The notes beneath the pieces were generated by a model. It did not search any database. It was given only the letters and a program-made list of their open reading frames with translations, and was not told where the DNA came from. 64,000 nucleotides of DNA, from positions 5,952,001-6,016,000 of the forward strand of contig NZ_QASA01000001.1 of NCBI RefSeq assembly GCF_003340495.1. Direction: 5' to 3'. This DNA is from Adhaeribacter pallidiroseus. GTDB taxonomy: Bacteria; Bacteroidota; Bacteroidia; Cytophagales; Hymenobacteraceae. Below, in pieces: positions 43,083 through 51,605 of this stretch. Numbering within the stretch: the stretch's first letter is position 1; each line of letters opens with the position of its first letter. The position numbers were made by a program, and so were the translations under genes.

Positions 43083-44285
43083 ATGGAACGAGTAGCAGCA
43101 GTAAATTTAGTTACAGAAAAAATCAGCCATATTGCTCCTGCAAAAGAGGTAATGGCGCAAATAAACAAACAACGGTTTTTTCTGAGTTTATTTTTCTTTT
43201 TATCAGGCTTTAATTTTGCCAGCTGGGCTTCCCGTATACCCACTATTAAAGCCGCTTTAGGTTTAAACGAAGCTGAATTAGGCTCGGTGCTGCTTACCAT
43301 GCCCATTAGTTCCATGATCGGCCTGCCATTGTCGGGTTGGTTGGTTACCCGCTTTGATACCCGGGTACCTTTAACCATTGCTTTTTTAATTAACGCGGGC
43401 AGCCTGGCTTTAATTGGTACGGCCACTACTACCATTCACCTGGTAACTGCCTTGTTTTTGTTCTCGTTAAGCACGCGTATTTTTAATATTTCCATGAATA
43501 CGCAGGCCATTACCCTGCAAAAATTATTCGACCGCAAAATTAACGGTTCTTTTCATGGTTTGTGGAGCACGGGCGGTATTGTGGGCGTGGGTGTTACTAC
43601 CCTGGTAATCAGCTTAGGTGTATCTATTGTGCCGCATTTAGTAATTGTGGCCGGTTTTACCATTGTAATTACCTTTTTTGCGTCCCGGTACTTACTGCGG
43701 AACGACCGCTCCGTTTCCCGCGACAAACAAGCACTTACCAAGCCAGATGCTTATATTTTATACTTGGGCCTGCTCGTGTTTTTTGCCGCCATCTGCGAAG
43801 GCGGTATGTTCGACTGGAGCGGTATCTATTTTCAGAAAGTAATTAAAGAAGAAGTGTTTACGGCCGGCTATTTAATTTTCATGTCTTTTATGGCTTTTTC
43901 GCGGTTCGTTTCAGATAAGATTATCGAGAAAATAGGCATGGCGCCTACTTACCTCATGAGTTCGTTGTGTATTTTCTGCGGCATTACGTTGTCCATTGTT
44001 TGGCCGAGTTTCTGGCCCGCCATGGTCGGTTTTTCGCTGGTAGGTTTTGGTACCGCGGCCGTTATTCCCATGACGTATACTTTGGCGGGTGCTTCCGAAA
44101 AATATTCGCCCGGGGTAGCAATTTCGTTAATTGCTTCTTTTGGTATTGTGGGTATGTTGCTGGGGCCGCCCTTAATTGGTTACCTGGCGCACGCCTTTAA
44201 TTTAAAAATTTCGTTTATCGCTTTTGCTTTTGCCGGCATTATGCTTATTCCGGTATCGCGATTGTTTTTCAGGTTAAGCAGCTAA
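43083..44285 (+). CDS. MFS transporter, YbjJ-like
   Basis: The 400-residue protein has a ~30-residue soluble start and about twelve membrane helices. FNFASWASRIPTIKAALGLNEAELG is the hallmark opening of the YbjJ group of the major facilitator superfamily (split here for length: FNFASWASRIP and TIKAALGLNEAELG). DTRVPLTIAFLINAG follows helix 2. Substrate unknown. Monocistronic. Confidence 0.85.
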   Translation: MERVAAVNLVTEKISHIAPAKEVMAQINKQRFFLSLFFFLSGFNFASWASRIPTIKAALGLNEAELGSVLLTMPISSMIGLPLSGWLVTRFDTRVPLTIAFLINAGSLALIGTATTTIHLVTALFLFSLSTRIFNISMNTQAITLQKLFDRKINGSFHGLWSTGGIVGVGVTTLVISLGVSIVPHLVIVAGFTIVITFFASRYLLRNDRSVSRDKQALTKPDAYILYLGLLVFFAAICEGGMFDWSGIYFQKVIKEEVFTAGYLIFMSFMAFSRFVSDKIIEKIGMAPTYLMSSLCIFCGITLSIVWPSFWPAMVGFSLVGFGTAAVIPMTYTLAGASEKYSPGVAISLIASFGIVGMLLGPPLIGYLAHAFNLKISFIAFAFAGIMLIPVSRLFFRLSS

Positions 44286-44495
44286 ATTTTAAAATTTACA
44301 GGTCAACTGACTTCCGTAGGGTTGTTTGATGAGTAAATTTTAAAAATTCAAGTAGTTTAATGCCTTATTTTTAAAATTTTTCGGCATCTCAGGAGTATCC
44401 GTATAAATTACCAAACCTTTTTTTCGGAAATCAGTATAAATACCAAAATGCATCAGAAAGTATTTTGGTGTATCTGCCCCTGAACCTATAAAACT

Positions 44496-44696
44496 ATGAA
44501 AAAATTATTGTTCTTATTTATGGCCGCCGGCGCCTTAACTTTTACATCCTGCGATTCTAAAAAAGAAAATGCGGTAGAAGATAAAGCCGAAATGAAAGAA
44601 GAGGCAACTGAAGATGCTGCTGAAGGAAATGCAGATGCTGCGGAAGACGCGGCGGAAGCCACCAAAGACAGTGTGGATGCGGTTGATCCGCAGTAA
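44496..44696 (+). CDS. Small acidic lipoprotein
   Basis: The 66-residue protein has lipobox FTSC at about residue 19 and a very acidic Ala/Glu/Asp-rich remainder (EEATEDAAEGNADAAEDAAE). It is likely anchored to a membrane, and small acidic lipoproteins of this kind are frequent in Bacteroidota. Function unknown. The terminator follows directly. Confidence 0.65.
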   Translation: MKKLLFLFMAAGALTFTSCDSKKENAVEDKAEMKEEATEDAAEGNADAAEDAAEATKDSVDAVDPQ

Positions 44697-44712
44697 GCAG
44701 TTTGTGTAAAAG

Positions 44713-44755
44713 CATAAAAAAAAGGCTTTCCTATCCGGAAAGCCTTTTTTTTATG
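44713..44755. terminator. Bidirectional terminator
   Basis: aaaaaaaaggctttcc...ggaaagcctttttttt between the convergent small lipoprotein gene and the next minus-strand gene. Confidence 0.85.
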
Positions 44756-44764
44756 CCGGATAAG

Positions 44765-45376
44765 TTAACCCAATCTTTTCTGAATTAAACTGCCGATTAA
44801 CTGGTAGAGCCGGCGGGGTTCCAGGGTGCGCCAGTGAATTTCTTCGAGGTTGCCGCCAAAGTTAATGTAGTAATCCAGGTTAAATTTCTTCATCTCGTCG
44901 AGCACAAAATCCTGAAAATTAATAGCCACAATCCAACCATCTTCCACGTCTTCGAACCATTCTTCGTAATAACAATCATCCGACCCGTGAAAGTTAAACA
45001 CGTTTTCGCCGATCAAAATAAATTTCTGGATGCCTTCCTGCACCATCGGGTCGATGATGTTGCGTTTAAGCTGCATGATGTCGTTGTGCAGGGTATCATT
45101 CCATTCGCCGATAAATTCAATAACGGCAAAGCCCAGATCGTAATCCACGAAAAGAATTTTTAGAAACAGCGTTTCCGATTCGATATCGTCCCATTGCGGG
45201 TGAATGTAGTAGCCATATATGGTATTGGTAAATTCCATTAAATTGTTTTCCGCGCCGTACAACGGCGAGCGCGGGTCTTCGGAAGCACTGTAGGCCTCGA
45301 TCCAGTTGTAAAAAGGCTCGATGGTATGCATAAAGTAAAAAGTAGCGTCATAAATAAGATTATTCAATTTACGCAT
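44765..45376 (-). CDS. Conserved hypothetical protein
   Basis: The 203-residue cytoplasmic protein is rich in aromatic and acidic residues (ETLFLKILFVDYDLGFAVIE, GSDDCYYEEWFEDVEDGWIV). It has no signal peptide and no known motif. It is full-length in appearance, and I recognise only a general Bacteroidota style. Confidence 0.65.
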   Translation of the reverse strand: MRKLNNLIYDATFYFMHTIEPFYNWIEAYSASEDPRSPLYGAENNLMEFTNTIYGYYIHPQWDDIESETLFLKILFVDYDLGFAVIEFIGEWNDTLHNDIMQLKRNIIDPMVQEGIQKFILIGENVFNFHGSDDCYYEEWFEDVEDGWIVAINFQDFVLDEMKKFNLDYYINFGGNLEEIHWRTLEPRRLYQLIGSLIQKRLG

Positions 45377-45911
45377 TCCTACTCAAAACCAAAAGCCAGG
45401 TTTCCGTTTTGGTCCGCGGATTTGCCCGGAATTTTTGGATAATGCTGAATCTGTGGGGTAAGGTTTTGTTGGTTAACCCCGTAGGTAAATACCGTTGCAA
45501 AGGCGGTTTTTAAAATTTTTTATATCCGGTAGGGTGGCCCCGTATCCGTTTCGGGAAATACCGTGAATAACAGCATCCTTGTTTCCTGCGCGTTTGGGGT
45601 GGTTGGTAATACCGGCTAGTCGCTATTGGATTGAAGAGTAGAATAAAGACTAGATGTGGACTAGTGGATTTTTTACCAGTAACGGCAAATGCGCACCCGC
45701 CAAAAGTTGGTGTTTTATTTAGGGTCTCACCTTACCGCGTGTTTGAACGAAGCACAACTTGGAACAAACAGCCGGTAGTAGTATGTGTCAGAACATCGGA
45801 TTTTATCTAGTAGGCTTTTTTTTGATTTAATCCTTCCAGAGGAATTTATTCCGGGCTTTAACCAAACAGGCTCCCGCGGAAGGACCTGTTATTCCCTTTA
45901 TTATCTCGAAT
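45377..45911. other. Gene-free intergenic region
   Basis: About 535 bp between two minus-strand genes. No credible gene in any frame and no strong repeat recognised. Its base composition is mixed, so it could be gene debris. Confidence 0.4.
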
Positions 45912-46274
45912 TTACCTTACTTTAAACTCAGGGTTATAAATTAAACCAATCACATTGCCCCACGGATCTTTAACCGTGGCGGTTACAATTTCGCCGCCCA
46001 CATTGTACGGTTTTTCGTTTTCCTGAGCGCCTAATGCCAGTAACCGGTTATATTCCTCTTGTATGTGGTGTACTCCCCAGTAAGTGACCACACTTTCTGG
46101 TTTTTCCGTAGTGGGTTTCTCTTCTGGTTGCAGACCAAGTTCATAGCCCGCAATATCAAAACCTACGTAAAACGGTTGATCGAAATACGGAGTGGTTTCA
46201 AAAGCCTGGGAGTACCATTCTTTCGCTTTGTGGAGGTCGCCGACCTGGTAGATGGTTGTTCGTAATCCTAACAT
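45912..46274 (-). CDS. VOC (glyoxalase/bleomycin resistance fold) family protein
   Basis: The 120-residue single-domain protein has beta-alpha-beta-beta-beta repeats of the vicinal oxygen chelate fold: LRTTIYQVGDLHKAKEWYSQ opens the first half, and VTATVKDPWGNVIGLIYNPEF closes the second. Substrate unknown. Confidence 0.82.
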   Translation of the reverse strand: MLGLRTTIYQVGDLHKAKEWYSQAFETTPYFDQPFYVGFDIAGYELGLQPEEKPTTEKPESVVTYWGVHHIQEEYNRLLALGAQENEKPYNVGGEIVTATVKDPWGNVIGLIYNPEFKVR

Positions 46275-46365
46275 AATTGCTTTTAGTTACCAATTATTTA
46301 AAAAATTTATCTGCGTTGGCTCAAATGCGGAAGTGCGAAATCCGCGGCAATCCGCCAACCAACGT

Positions 46366-47169
46366 TTACTTCGGGTAATTTTCAATGGCGGCACGTACGT
46401 TGCCATATTGGTTAATCAAAGCCGTGGCTTTGGCCGCATCTACCCGCAACTCCTCCATTACCATCCGGATGGCGCGGTCTACTAGCTTGTGATTTGAGAG
46501 CTGCATGTCTACCATTTTGTTGCCTTTCACGTGGCCCAGCTGAATCATGGTGGCGGTGGTGAGCATGTTTAAGGCTAATTTCTGGGCCGTGCCGGCTTTC
46601 ATGCGGGTACTACCGGTTACAAACTCCGGACCCGTTATAATTTCCACGGGGTACTCGGCGGCGGCGGCTACTTTGGAGTTGGCATTACACACAATACAAC
46701 CCGTCGTTAAACCGTGTTGCCGCGCCATTTCCAATCCGCCAATCACGTACGGCGTTCTGCCGGAAGCCGCAATGCCCACTAACACGTCTTCATCGGTAAT
46801 GGTGTGGGCTTGTAAATCCTGCCAGGCTTGGTTAAGATCGTCTTCGGCGTATTCCACGGCTTTCCGGATGGCGGTGTCGCCGCCCGCAATAATACCAACT
46901 ACCAAACCGTGCGGTACCCCGTATGTAGGCGGACACTCCGAGGCATCCACAATACCCAGTCGGCCGCTGGTACCGGCACCAATGTAAAACAACCGGCCCC
47001 CGGCGCGCATTTTCACCACCACGGCTCTTACCAACGCTTCTATTTGCGGAATGGCTTTTTCTACGGCCAGCGGTACCGTTTTATCTTCCTGGTTAATGCT
47101 GGTCAGTAATTCGTTTAACGACATATTTTCCAGGTGATTAAAGTTGGAGGCGGTTTCGGTGGTGCTCAT
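46366..47169 (-). CDS. murQ: N-acetylmuramic acid 6-phosphate etherase
   Basis: Cleaves the lactyl ether of MurNAc-6-P to GlcNAc-6-P in cell-wall recycling. SIS-domain protein with the signature GAGTSGRLGIVDASECPPTYG (in pieces: GAGTSGRLG, DASECPPTYG) and GGDTAIRKAVEYAEDD. TGSTRMKAGTAQK lies in the second half. At 267 residues it has the short form normal for Bacteroidota. A heptad repeat tract abuts its start codon. Confidence 0.93.
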   Translation of the reverse strand: MSTTETASNFNHLENMSLNELLTSINQEDKTVPLAVEKAIPQIEALVRAVVVKMRAGGRLFYIGAGTSGRLGIVDASECPPTYGVPHGLVVGIIAGGDTAIRKAVEYAEDDLNQAWQDLQAHTITDEDVLVGIAASGRTPYVIGGLEMARQHGLTTGCIVCNANSKVAAAAEYPVEIITGPEFVTGSTRMKAGTAQKLALNMLTTATMIQLGHVKGNKMVDMQLSNHKLVDRAIRMVMEELRVDAAKATALINQYGNVRAAIENYPK

Positions 47170-47171
47170 TT

Positions 47172-47211
47172 ATAAGTTGCAGGTTGCAGGTTAAAGGTTA
47201 CAAGTTTATTC
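47172..47211. repeat. GTT-type heptad tract abutting murQ
   Basis: Five to six in-phase 7-bp units (aagttgc, aggttgc, aggttaa, aggttac on the plus strand), starting 2 bp upstream of the murQ ATG. Confidence 0.65.
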
Positions 47212-47299
47212 AAAATTAAAAATTAATGTTGCCTCAACCTGAATTTTAGCTTTTTACTGAATAATAAAATATAGAATGCGATAGCATATTTTTAAATTT

Positions 47300-47548
47300 T
47301 TACTTTTTTAAGCGGCCGATTATTGCAAATTTATCGAACACGTAATCGGCGTGCGGGGCGTCTTGCAGTTCTTCGGTTAGGTCCTGGCCGGCCCAGTGTT
47401 CGTAATGGTTGCCGTCGCGCCAGAGCCGTGATTTTTTTACGTCGTAAATATTGCCTTCGTACGCAATCCAAATCTCGTCGCGATCCTGACCGTTGCGTAA
47501 CGCAAGTTGGTGTTTGGTATATTCCGGGAGTTCTTTTACATTTTCCAT
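47300..47548 (-). CDS. Cytochrome b5-like heme/steroid-binding domain protein
   Basis: The 82-residue single-domain protein has the family order ...WIAYEGNIYDVKKSRLWRDG, then NHYEHWAGQDLTEEL, APHAD and the closing KFAIIGRLKK. Histidines in NHYEHWAG and APHAD are the candidate heme ligands, though the classical HPGG is absent, as in the steroid-binding subgroup. No membrane anchor or signal. Role unknown. Confidence 0.82.
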   Translation of the reverse strand: MENVKELPEYTKHQLALRNGQDRDEIWIAYEGNIYDVKKSRLWRDGNHYEHWAGQDLTEELQDAPHADYVFDKFAIIGRLKK

Positions 47549-47550
47549 TT

Positions 47551-47604
47551 TAACTTTTCAACCTTCTAACCTTTCAACTTTCCAACTTGTAACCTGCAAC
47601 CTCT
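47551..47604. repeat. AAC-type heptad/octad tract upstream of the b5-like gene
   Basis: In-phase units (aactttcc, aacttgt, aacctgc, aacctct) fill the whole gap between the b5-like start and the stop of the upstream arginase-family gene. Confidence 0.65.
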
Positions 47605-48754
47605 AAGCCAGCCGCGACTGGGTTAAAATCCAGCGGTTCGGTATTTCGCCTTTGGCCGCCAGCAAATAATCTTCGTACGAACAGGGTATTATTTTAGCCT
47701 GCTTTTCGGAGCGGAGCGGTTCTACTTCCATCCACCATTTATCGCTCACCTTGCTTTTGTAAAACACCATTTTGTTCGGGTTATCGTGGAAACCAATGGC
47801 GTATTTTAAAAATTTGTTGCTGGTAAAGTCGGTTTCGTTTTTACGGTGGTAATAGCCTTCTACAAAATACCAAAGCATTACCGCTATAGTAGCGGCCGTT
47901 ACCTGGCGTACGTCTAAAGCCGGGCTGTAATCGTAAATGCCGAAAGAACTCAGCGTATCGTTCAGGCCGGCGTACCAGCACAATTGGCAGGCTTCTTCGC
48001 CGGTTAAACCAAAGGGATTAGCCGGTTCGTAGCCTGGAGCATCGTTATGTTTTAAAGCCCGGATATCAAAACTAATCATATCGGCGTGCCGTACCACGGG
48101 TTCTACTTCCTGGATGTTGGTGTGTACCTGGCCCAGCCGCACCGTTTCGAAATGCAGTTTTTCCAGAACTACGGCTACTTCCTGTTCTACAAAATACGAC
48201 TGGTAGGCAATCTGGCTTAAGCTGAATAAGTAATTAGGCTCGTGCAACAAAATACGTTGTAAATGCTGGCGGTACGGTAAGGTTCCGGGTTCTTCACTCA
48301 TATCCATGTGCGAGTCAATCGTAACCAGGTTAATGGCTTTATCCAGGTTTTCGTAGGCCAGAAACTGCCCGTAATCTAAATCGTGGCTGCCCCCGATAAT
48401 GATCGGTAAGGTGTTCTGGCTAATTAAATTTTCGACGATTTCTTTAATGCGCAGGTAAGTATCTTCTAACGTTATGCCAGGCAGCAAATCACCCAGATCC
48501 ACAATTTTATACCGGCCGGTTCCTTTTTTAAGGGCGTATAACTGGCGTCTTACTGCGGTAGCCGGTCGATTTTCCGGATTGTTTTCCTGCCCGGTGCCCC
48601 GGATTTCGTTTATTCCCAGTAGCGCAATATCCGCCTGGCGCCATTCCGGAAATTTATGAATAAACAAATCAATACTGGCACCAAAGGTTTTGGGATTGCT
48701 GTGCGGCTGGTAAAATTCTTCCGGTAACGGCTCAAAGAAAATAGCTAAATTCAT
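47603..48754 (-). CDS. Formimidoylglutamase/arginase family hydrolase
   Basis: Ureohydrolase-fold enzyme of 383 residues. Mn-binding motifs are GGSHDLDYGQ, TIDSHMDMSE and SFDIRALKHNDAPG (the usual GGxHD, DAHxD and SxDxDxxDP). The third lacks the second aspartate of DxD, and arginine takes its place. This Bacteroidota subgroup is usually annotated formimidoylglutamase, but no other histidine-degradation gene is near, so the substrate is open. Confidence 0.82.
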   Translation of the reverse strand: MNLAIFFEPLPEEFYQPHSNPKTFGASIDLFIHKFPEWRQADIALLGINEIRGTGQENNPENRPATAVRRQLYALKKGTGRYKIVDLGDLLPGITLEDTYLRIKEIVENLISQNTLPIIIGGSHDLDYGQFLAYENLDKAINLVTIDSHMDMSEEPGTLPYRQHLQRILLHEPNYLFSLSQIAYQSYFVEQEVAVVLEKLHFETVRLGQVHTNIQEVEPVVRHADMISFDIRALKHNDAPGYEPANPFGLTGEEACQLCWYAGLNDTLSSFGIYDYSPALDVRQVTAATIAVMLWYFVEGYYHRKNETDFTSNKFLKYAIGFHDNPNKMVFYKSKVSDKWWMEVEPLRSEKQAKIIPCSYEDYLLAAKGEIPNRWILTQSRLA

Positions 48755-48962
48755 GCGGAATGGTTAAAGAATACCAAAAATACTAAAAATGTGCAGACCG
48801 CTCCGGACAATACCGGTTAGCGGGCTAAATTTTTAAAAAAGTAGCCGTATTCACCCGGAAAGTATTATATTTCGGAGATGCTGTTTTATTTAAATCAGCG
48901 TAAAACCAGTATCTTGTTATTCATTTAAGTTTTTAAAAGTACCGCGTCTGCGTTTTAAAACC

Positions 48963-50723
48963 ATGCTGCAAATAACCCGAGCCTTTGATATTTTATCCTA
49001 TCAATTACAAAAATATCCGCAACCTGATTGCCTGACGGCCAAAATAAACGATACCTGGCAAAAGCAAAGCACGCAGGAAGTAGTGGACGCCGTAAACCAA
49101 TTTAGTTTGGGTTTGCTGGCCTTGGGTTTTAACAAAGGCGATAAAATTGCATTGGTTTCTTTTAACCGTCCCGAGTGGATTATTGCGGATTTAGGCGTGC
49201 AGCAGATTGGGGCCGTAAGTGTGCCTTTGTACCCCACCATTACCGAAGACGATTACCGCTATATTTTTAAGGAGGCCGAGGTAAAACTGATTCTGGTTTC
49301 GGATGAAAAACTGTACAAGAAAGTAAGCGCGGCTACCGCTCAGATAGAAGGGATTCAGGGCATTTATTCGTTCGATCACTTGCCGCAGGTAACGCACTGG
49401 TCCGAAATCGCGCGCCAGGCTCGGGAAGCCGATTTGGATCGTTTAAAATCGCTGAAAGCAGCGGTTACCGCCGAAGATTTGTTTACCATTATTTACACTT
49501 CCGGCACCACGGGAAATCCCAAGGGCGTTATGCTCACGCATAACAATATTGTGAGTAATTATAAGTCGTGCCAGCCGTACGTGCCGGTAAATAGCCAACA
49601 CCGGGCCTTAAGTTTTTTGCCGCTTTGCCATATTTACGAACGCATGTTATCGGTGCTGTACATGGCCGAAGGTGTCAGTATTTACTACGCCGAAAGCATT
49701 GAAAAAGTAGCCGAAAACTTACGCGAGGTGAAACCCCACGTATTTGCTACCGTACCCCGTTTGCTCGAAAAAGTGTACGATAAAATTGTAGCCAAAGGCA
49801 AAGAGCTAACCGGCATTAAGAAAAATTTATTTTTCTGGGCTTTAGAGTTAGGTTTAAAATACGATGTACGGGGCCGTAATGCCTGGTACGATGCTCAACT
49901 GGCCTTGGCCAATAAACTTATTTTTAATAAATGGCGCGAAGCTTTGGGCGGGAACGTGATTGCCATTGTATCGGGGGGCGCCGCTTTGCAGCCCCGGTTA
50001 GCCCGGGTATTTGGGGCCGCGCAAATCCGGGTGATGGAAGGATACGGTCTCACCGAAACTTCGCCGGTAATTGCCGTAAACCGCCACAATCCCGAGGACC
50101 ACATGATTGGCACCGTGGGCCCACCGGTTGATAACATCGAAGTAAAAATAGCCGAAACCGACGGTGAAATACTAACCCGCAGCGCCAGCGTGATGAAAGG
50201 GTACTACAAACACCCCGAACTTACCGCTGAAGTAATTAGTGCCGACGGCTGGTTTCATACCGGCGATATTGGCGAAATGGTGGAGGGTAAGTATTTGAAA
50301 ATTACCGACCGCAAAAAAGAAATGTTTAAAACCTCCGGTGGTAAATACATTGCCCCGCAGCTTATCGAAAATAAATTAAAAGAATCTATATTAATTGAGC
50401 AGGTGATGGTAATCGGCGACGGTCGTAAGTTTGCTTCCGCGTTGATTGTGCCCTCGTCTCCGGATTTACGGGAATGGTGCCGCTTGCACAACATAACCTA
50501 TACCACCGATGCCGAGATGATTAAGCACCCCGACGTGCAAGCCAAATTTGACCAGGAAGTAAAAAAATACAACGCGCACTTTGCCCAGTGGGAACAAATA
50601 AAACGCCACGAACTCATGCCTAAACCCTGGACGATTGATAGTGGCGAATTAACGGCCAAATTAAGCCTCAAGCGCAAAGTAATTTTGCACAATAATCAGG
50701 AGCTTATCGAAAAAATATATTAG
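48963..50723 (+). CDS. Long-chain fatty-acid CoA ligase (FadD15-type)
   Basis: Adenylate-forming enzyme that activates fatty acids to acyl-CoA. AMP-binding motif IIYTSGTTGNPKGVMLTH, then EGYGLTETSPVIAVN, GWFHTGDIGEM, and the motif DRKKEMFKTSGGKYIAPQ typical of the long-chain group. At 586 residues it is full length. It lies just upstream of a MarR regulator and the beta-oxidation genes, so it probably feeds that pathway. Confidence 0.92.
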   Translation: MLQITRAFDILSYQLQKYPQPDCLTAKINDTWQKQSTQEVVDAVNQFSLGLLALGFNKGDKIALVSFNRPEWIIADLGVQQIGAVSVPLYPTITEDDYRYIFKEAEVKLILVSDEKLYKKVSAATAQIEGIQGIYSFDHLPQVTHWSEIARQAREADLDRLKSLKAAVTAEDLFTIIYTSGTTGNPKGVMLTHNNIVSNYKSCQPYVPVNSQHRALSFLPLCHIYERMLSVLYMAEGVSIYYAESIEKVAENLREVKPHVFATVPRLLEKVYDKIVAKGKELTGIKKNLFFWALELGLKYDVRGRNAWYDAQLALANKLIFNKWREALGGNVIAIVSGGAALQPRLARVFGAAQIRVMEGYGLTETSPVIAVNRHNPEDHMIGTVGPPVDNIEVKIAETDGEILTRSASVMKGYYKHPELTAEVISADGWFHTGDIGEMVEGKYLKITDRKKEMFKTSGGKYIAPQLIENKLKESILIEQVMVIGDGRKFASALIVPSSPDLREWCRLHNITYTTDAEMIKHPDVQAKFDQEVKKYNAHFAQWEQIKRHELMPKPWTIDSGELTAKLSLKRKVILHNNQELIEKIY

Positions 50724-50997
50724 TAAGTCTTGTTAATATTTTTTAACCGGTAAACCTCCCGGCCGAAGCGCCGGCATTTGGTTTCCTCCTGGGTATGCCG
50801 GGCGGCAAGCCATTAAATTTTAAAAAATTTGTCTTTCCGAATTTTTGCTGCCCGCCGCTTACCGGCTCCGTGCCCTTTTCTGCGGTACTAAATTATGCTG
50901 CTTTTTTATTTACCCTTTAACCAACGAGATGGCTTGGTAGTAAGAGCAAGAATTTAAAAATATAGTATGCAAGCATAATAAATTTTTAAAAATTTCG

Positions 50998-51005
50998 TAT
51001 ATTTG
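50998..51005 (+). promoter_or_regulatory. -7 element (TATATTTG) of the marR gene
   Basis: Exact TAnnTTTG 18 bp before the ATG at 51024. It overlaps the alternative TTG start at 51003, which argues against that start. Confidence 0.5.
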
Positions 51006-51023
51006 GTATTACAGCCTAAACCT

Positions 51024-51461
51024 ATGAAACCCGAAGAAACCGTTGATTATAACGTAAAAGTATGCTGGCATGCCATTGCGCGCATGTACAATTTGCAAGC
51101 AGCTAAGTTTGGTATTACCACCTCTATTGGTTTTGTTCTGTTAAATATTCATCCGCAGGAAGGTACGCCGGCTACCAAAATTGCGCCTAAAATGGGTTTA
51201 GAAGCGCGTAGTTTAACCCGCATTTTAAAAAGTATGGAAGAAGACGGCTTGATATACAAAGCCGGCGATTCCGTAGACAAACGTTCCGTCCGGATTTTTC
51301 TAACGGAGAAAGGTTTAGAGAAAAAAGAACTGGCCCGGCAAACCGTTAGAACCTTTAATCTTAAAGTGCGCGAGCAAATTCCCGAAAATGATTTAGCCGT
51401 CTTTTTTAAAGTAATCAACCAAATCAACGTCTTAATCGATAGTAAAAAGATTTATAAATAG
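51024..51461 (+). CDS. MarR family transcriptional regulator
   Basis: The 145-residue regulator has a winged helix-turn-helix: GTPATKIAPKMGLEARSLTRIL as recognition region (GLEARSLTRIL) and the wing LIYKAGDSVDKRSVRIFLTEKG. Start chosen at 51024 because a promoter element covers the upstream TTG. It sits directly before the fadN-fadA-fadE block and after the acyl-CoA ligase, so it is the likely fatty-acid or acyl-CoA-responsive repressor of beta-oxidation (inference). Confidence 0.88.
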   Translation: MKPEETVDYNVKVCWHAIARMYNLQAAKFGITTSIGFVLLNIHPQEGTPATKIAPKMGLEARSLTRILKSMEEDGLIYKAGDSVDKRSVRIFLTEKGLEKKELARQTVRTFNLKVREQIPENDLAVFFKVINQINVLIDSKKIYK

Positions 51462-51570
51462 AAATGGGCTTGAGTAAAATATTTAATTCAAAATAAATAT
51501 TGGTACGTTGTTCATTATAAATATTTCCTTAATCGATCCACTAATAACCTATACCTACTTTAAAGAGAGT

Positions 51571-51605
51571 CTAGTGTCTAACATCTTGATACTTGTGTCT
51601 AGCAT
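51571..51605. repeat. CTA-type heptad tract abutting fadN
   Basis: Five 7-bp units in exact phase (ctagtgt, ctaacat, cttgata, cttgtgt, ctagcat) ending at the base before the ATG at 51606. Confidence 0.75.
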
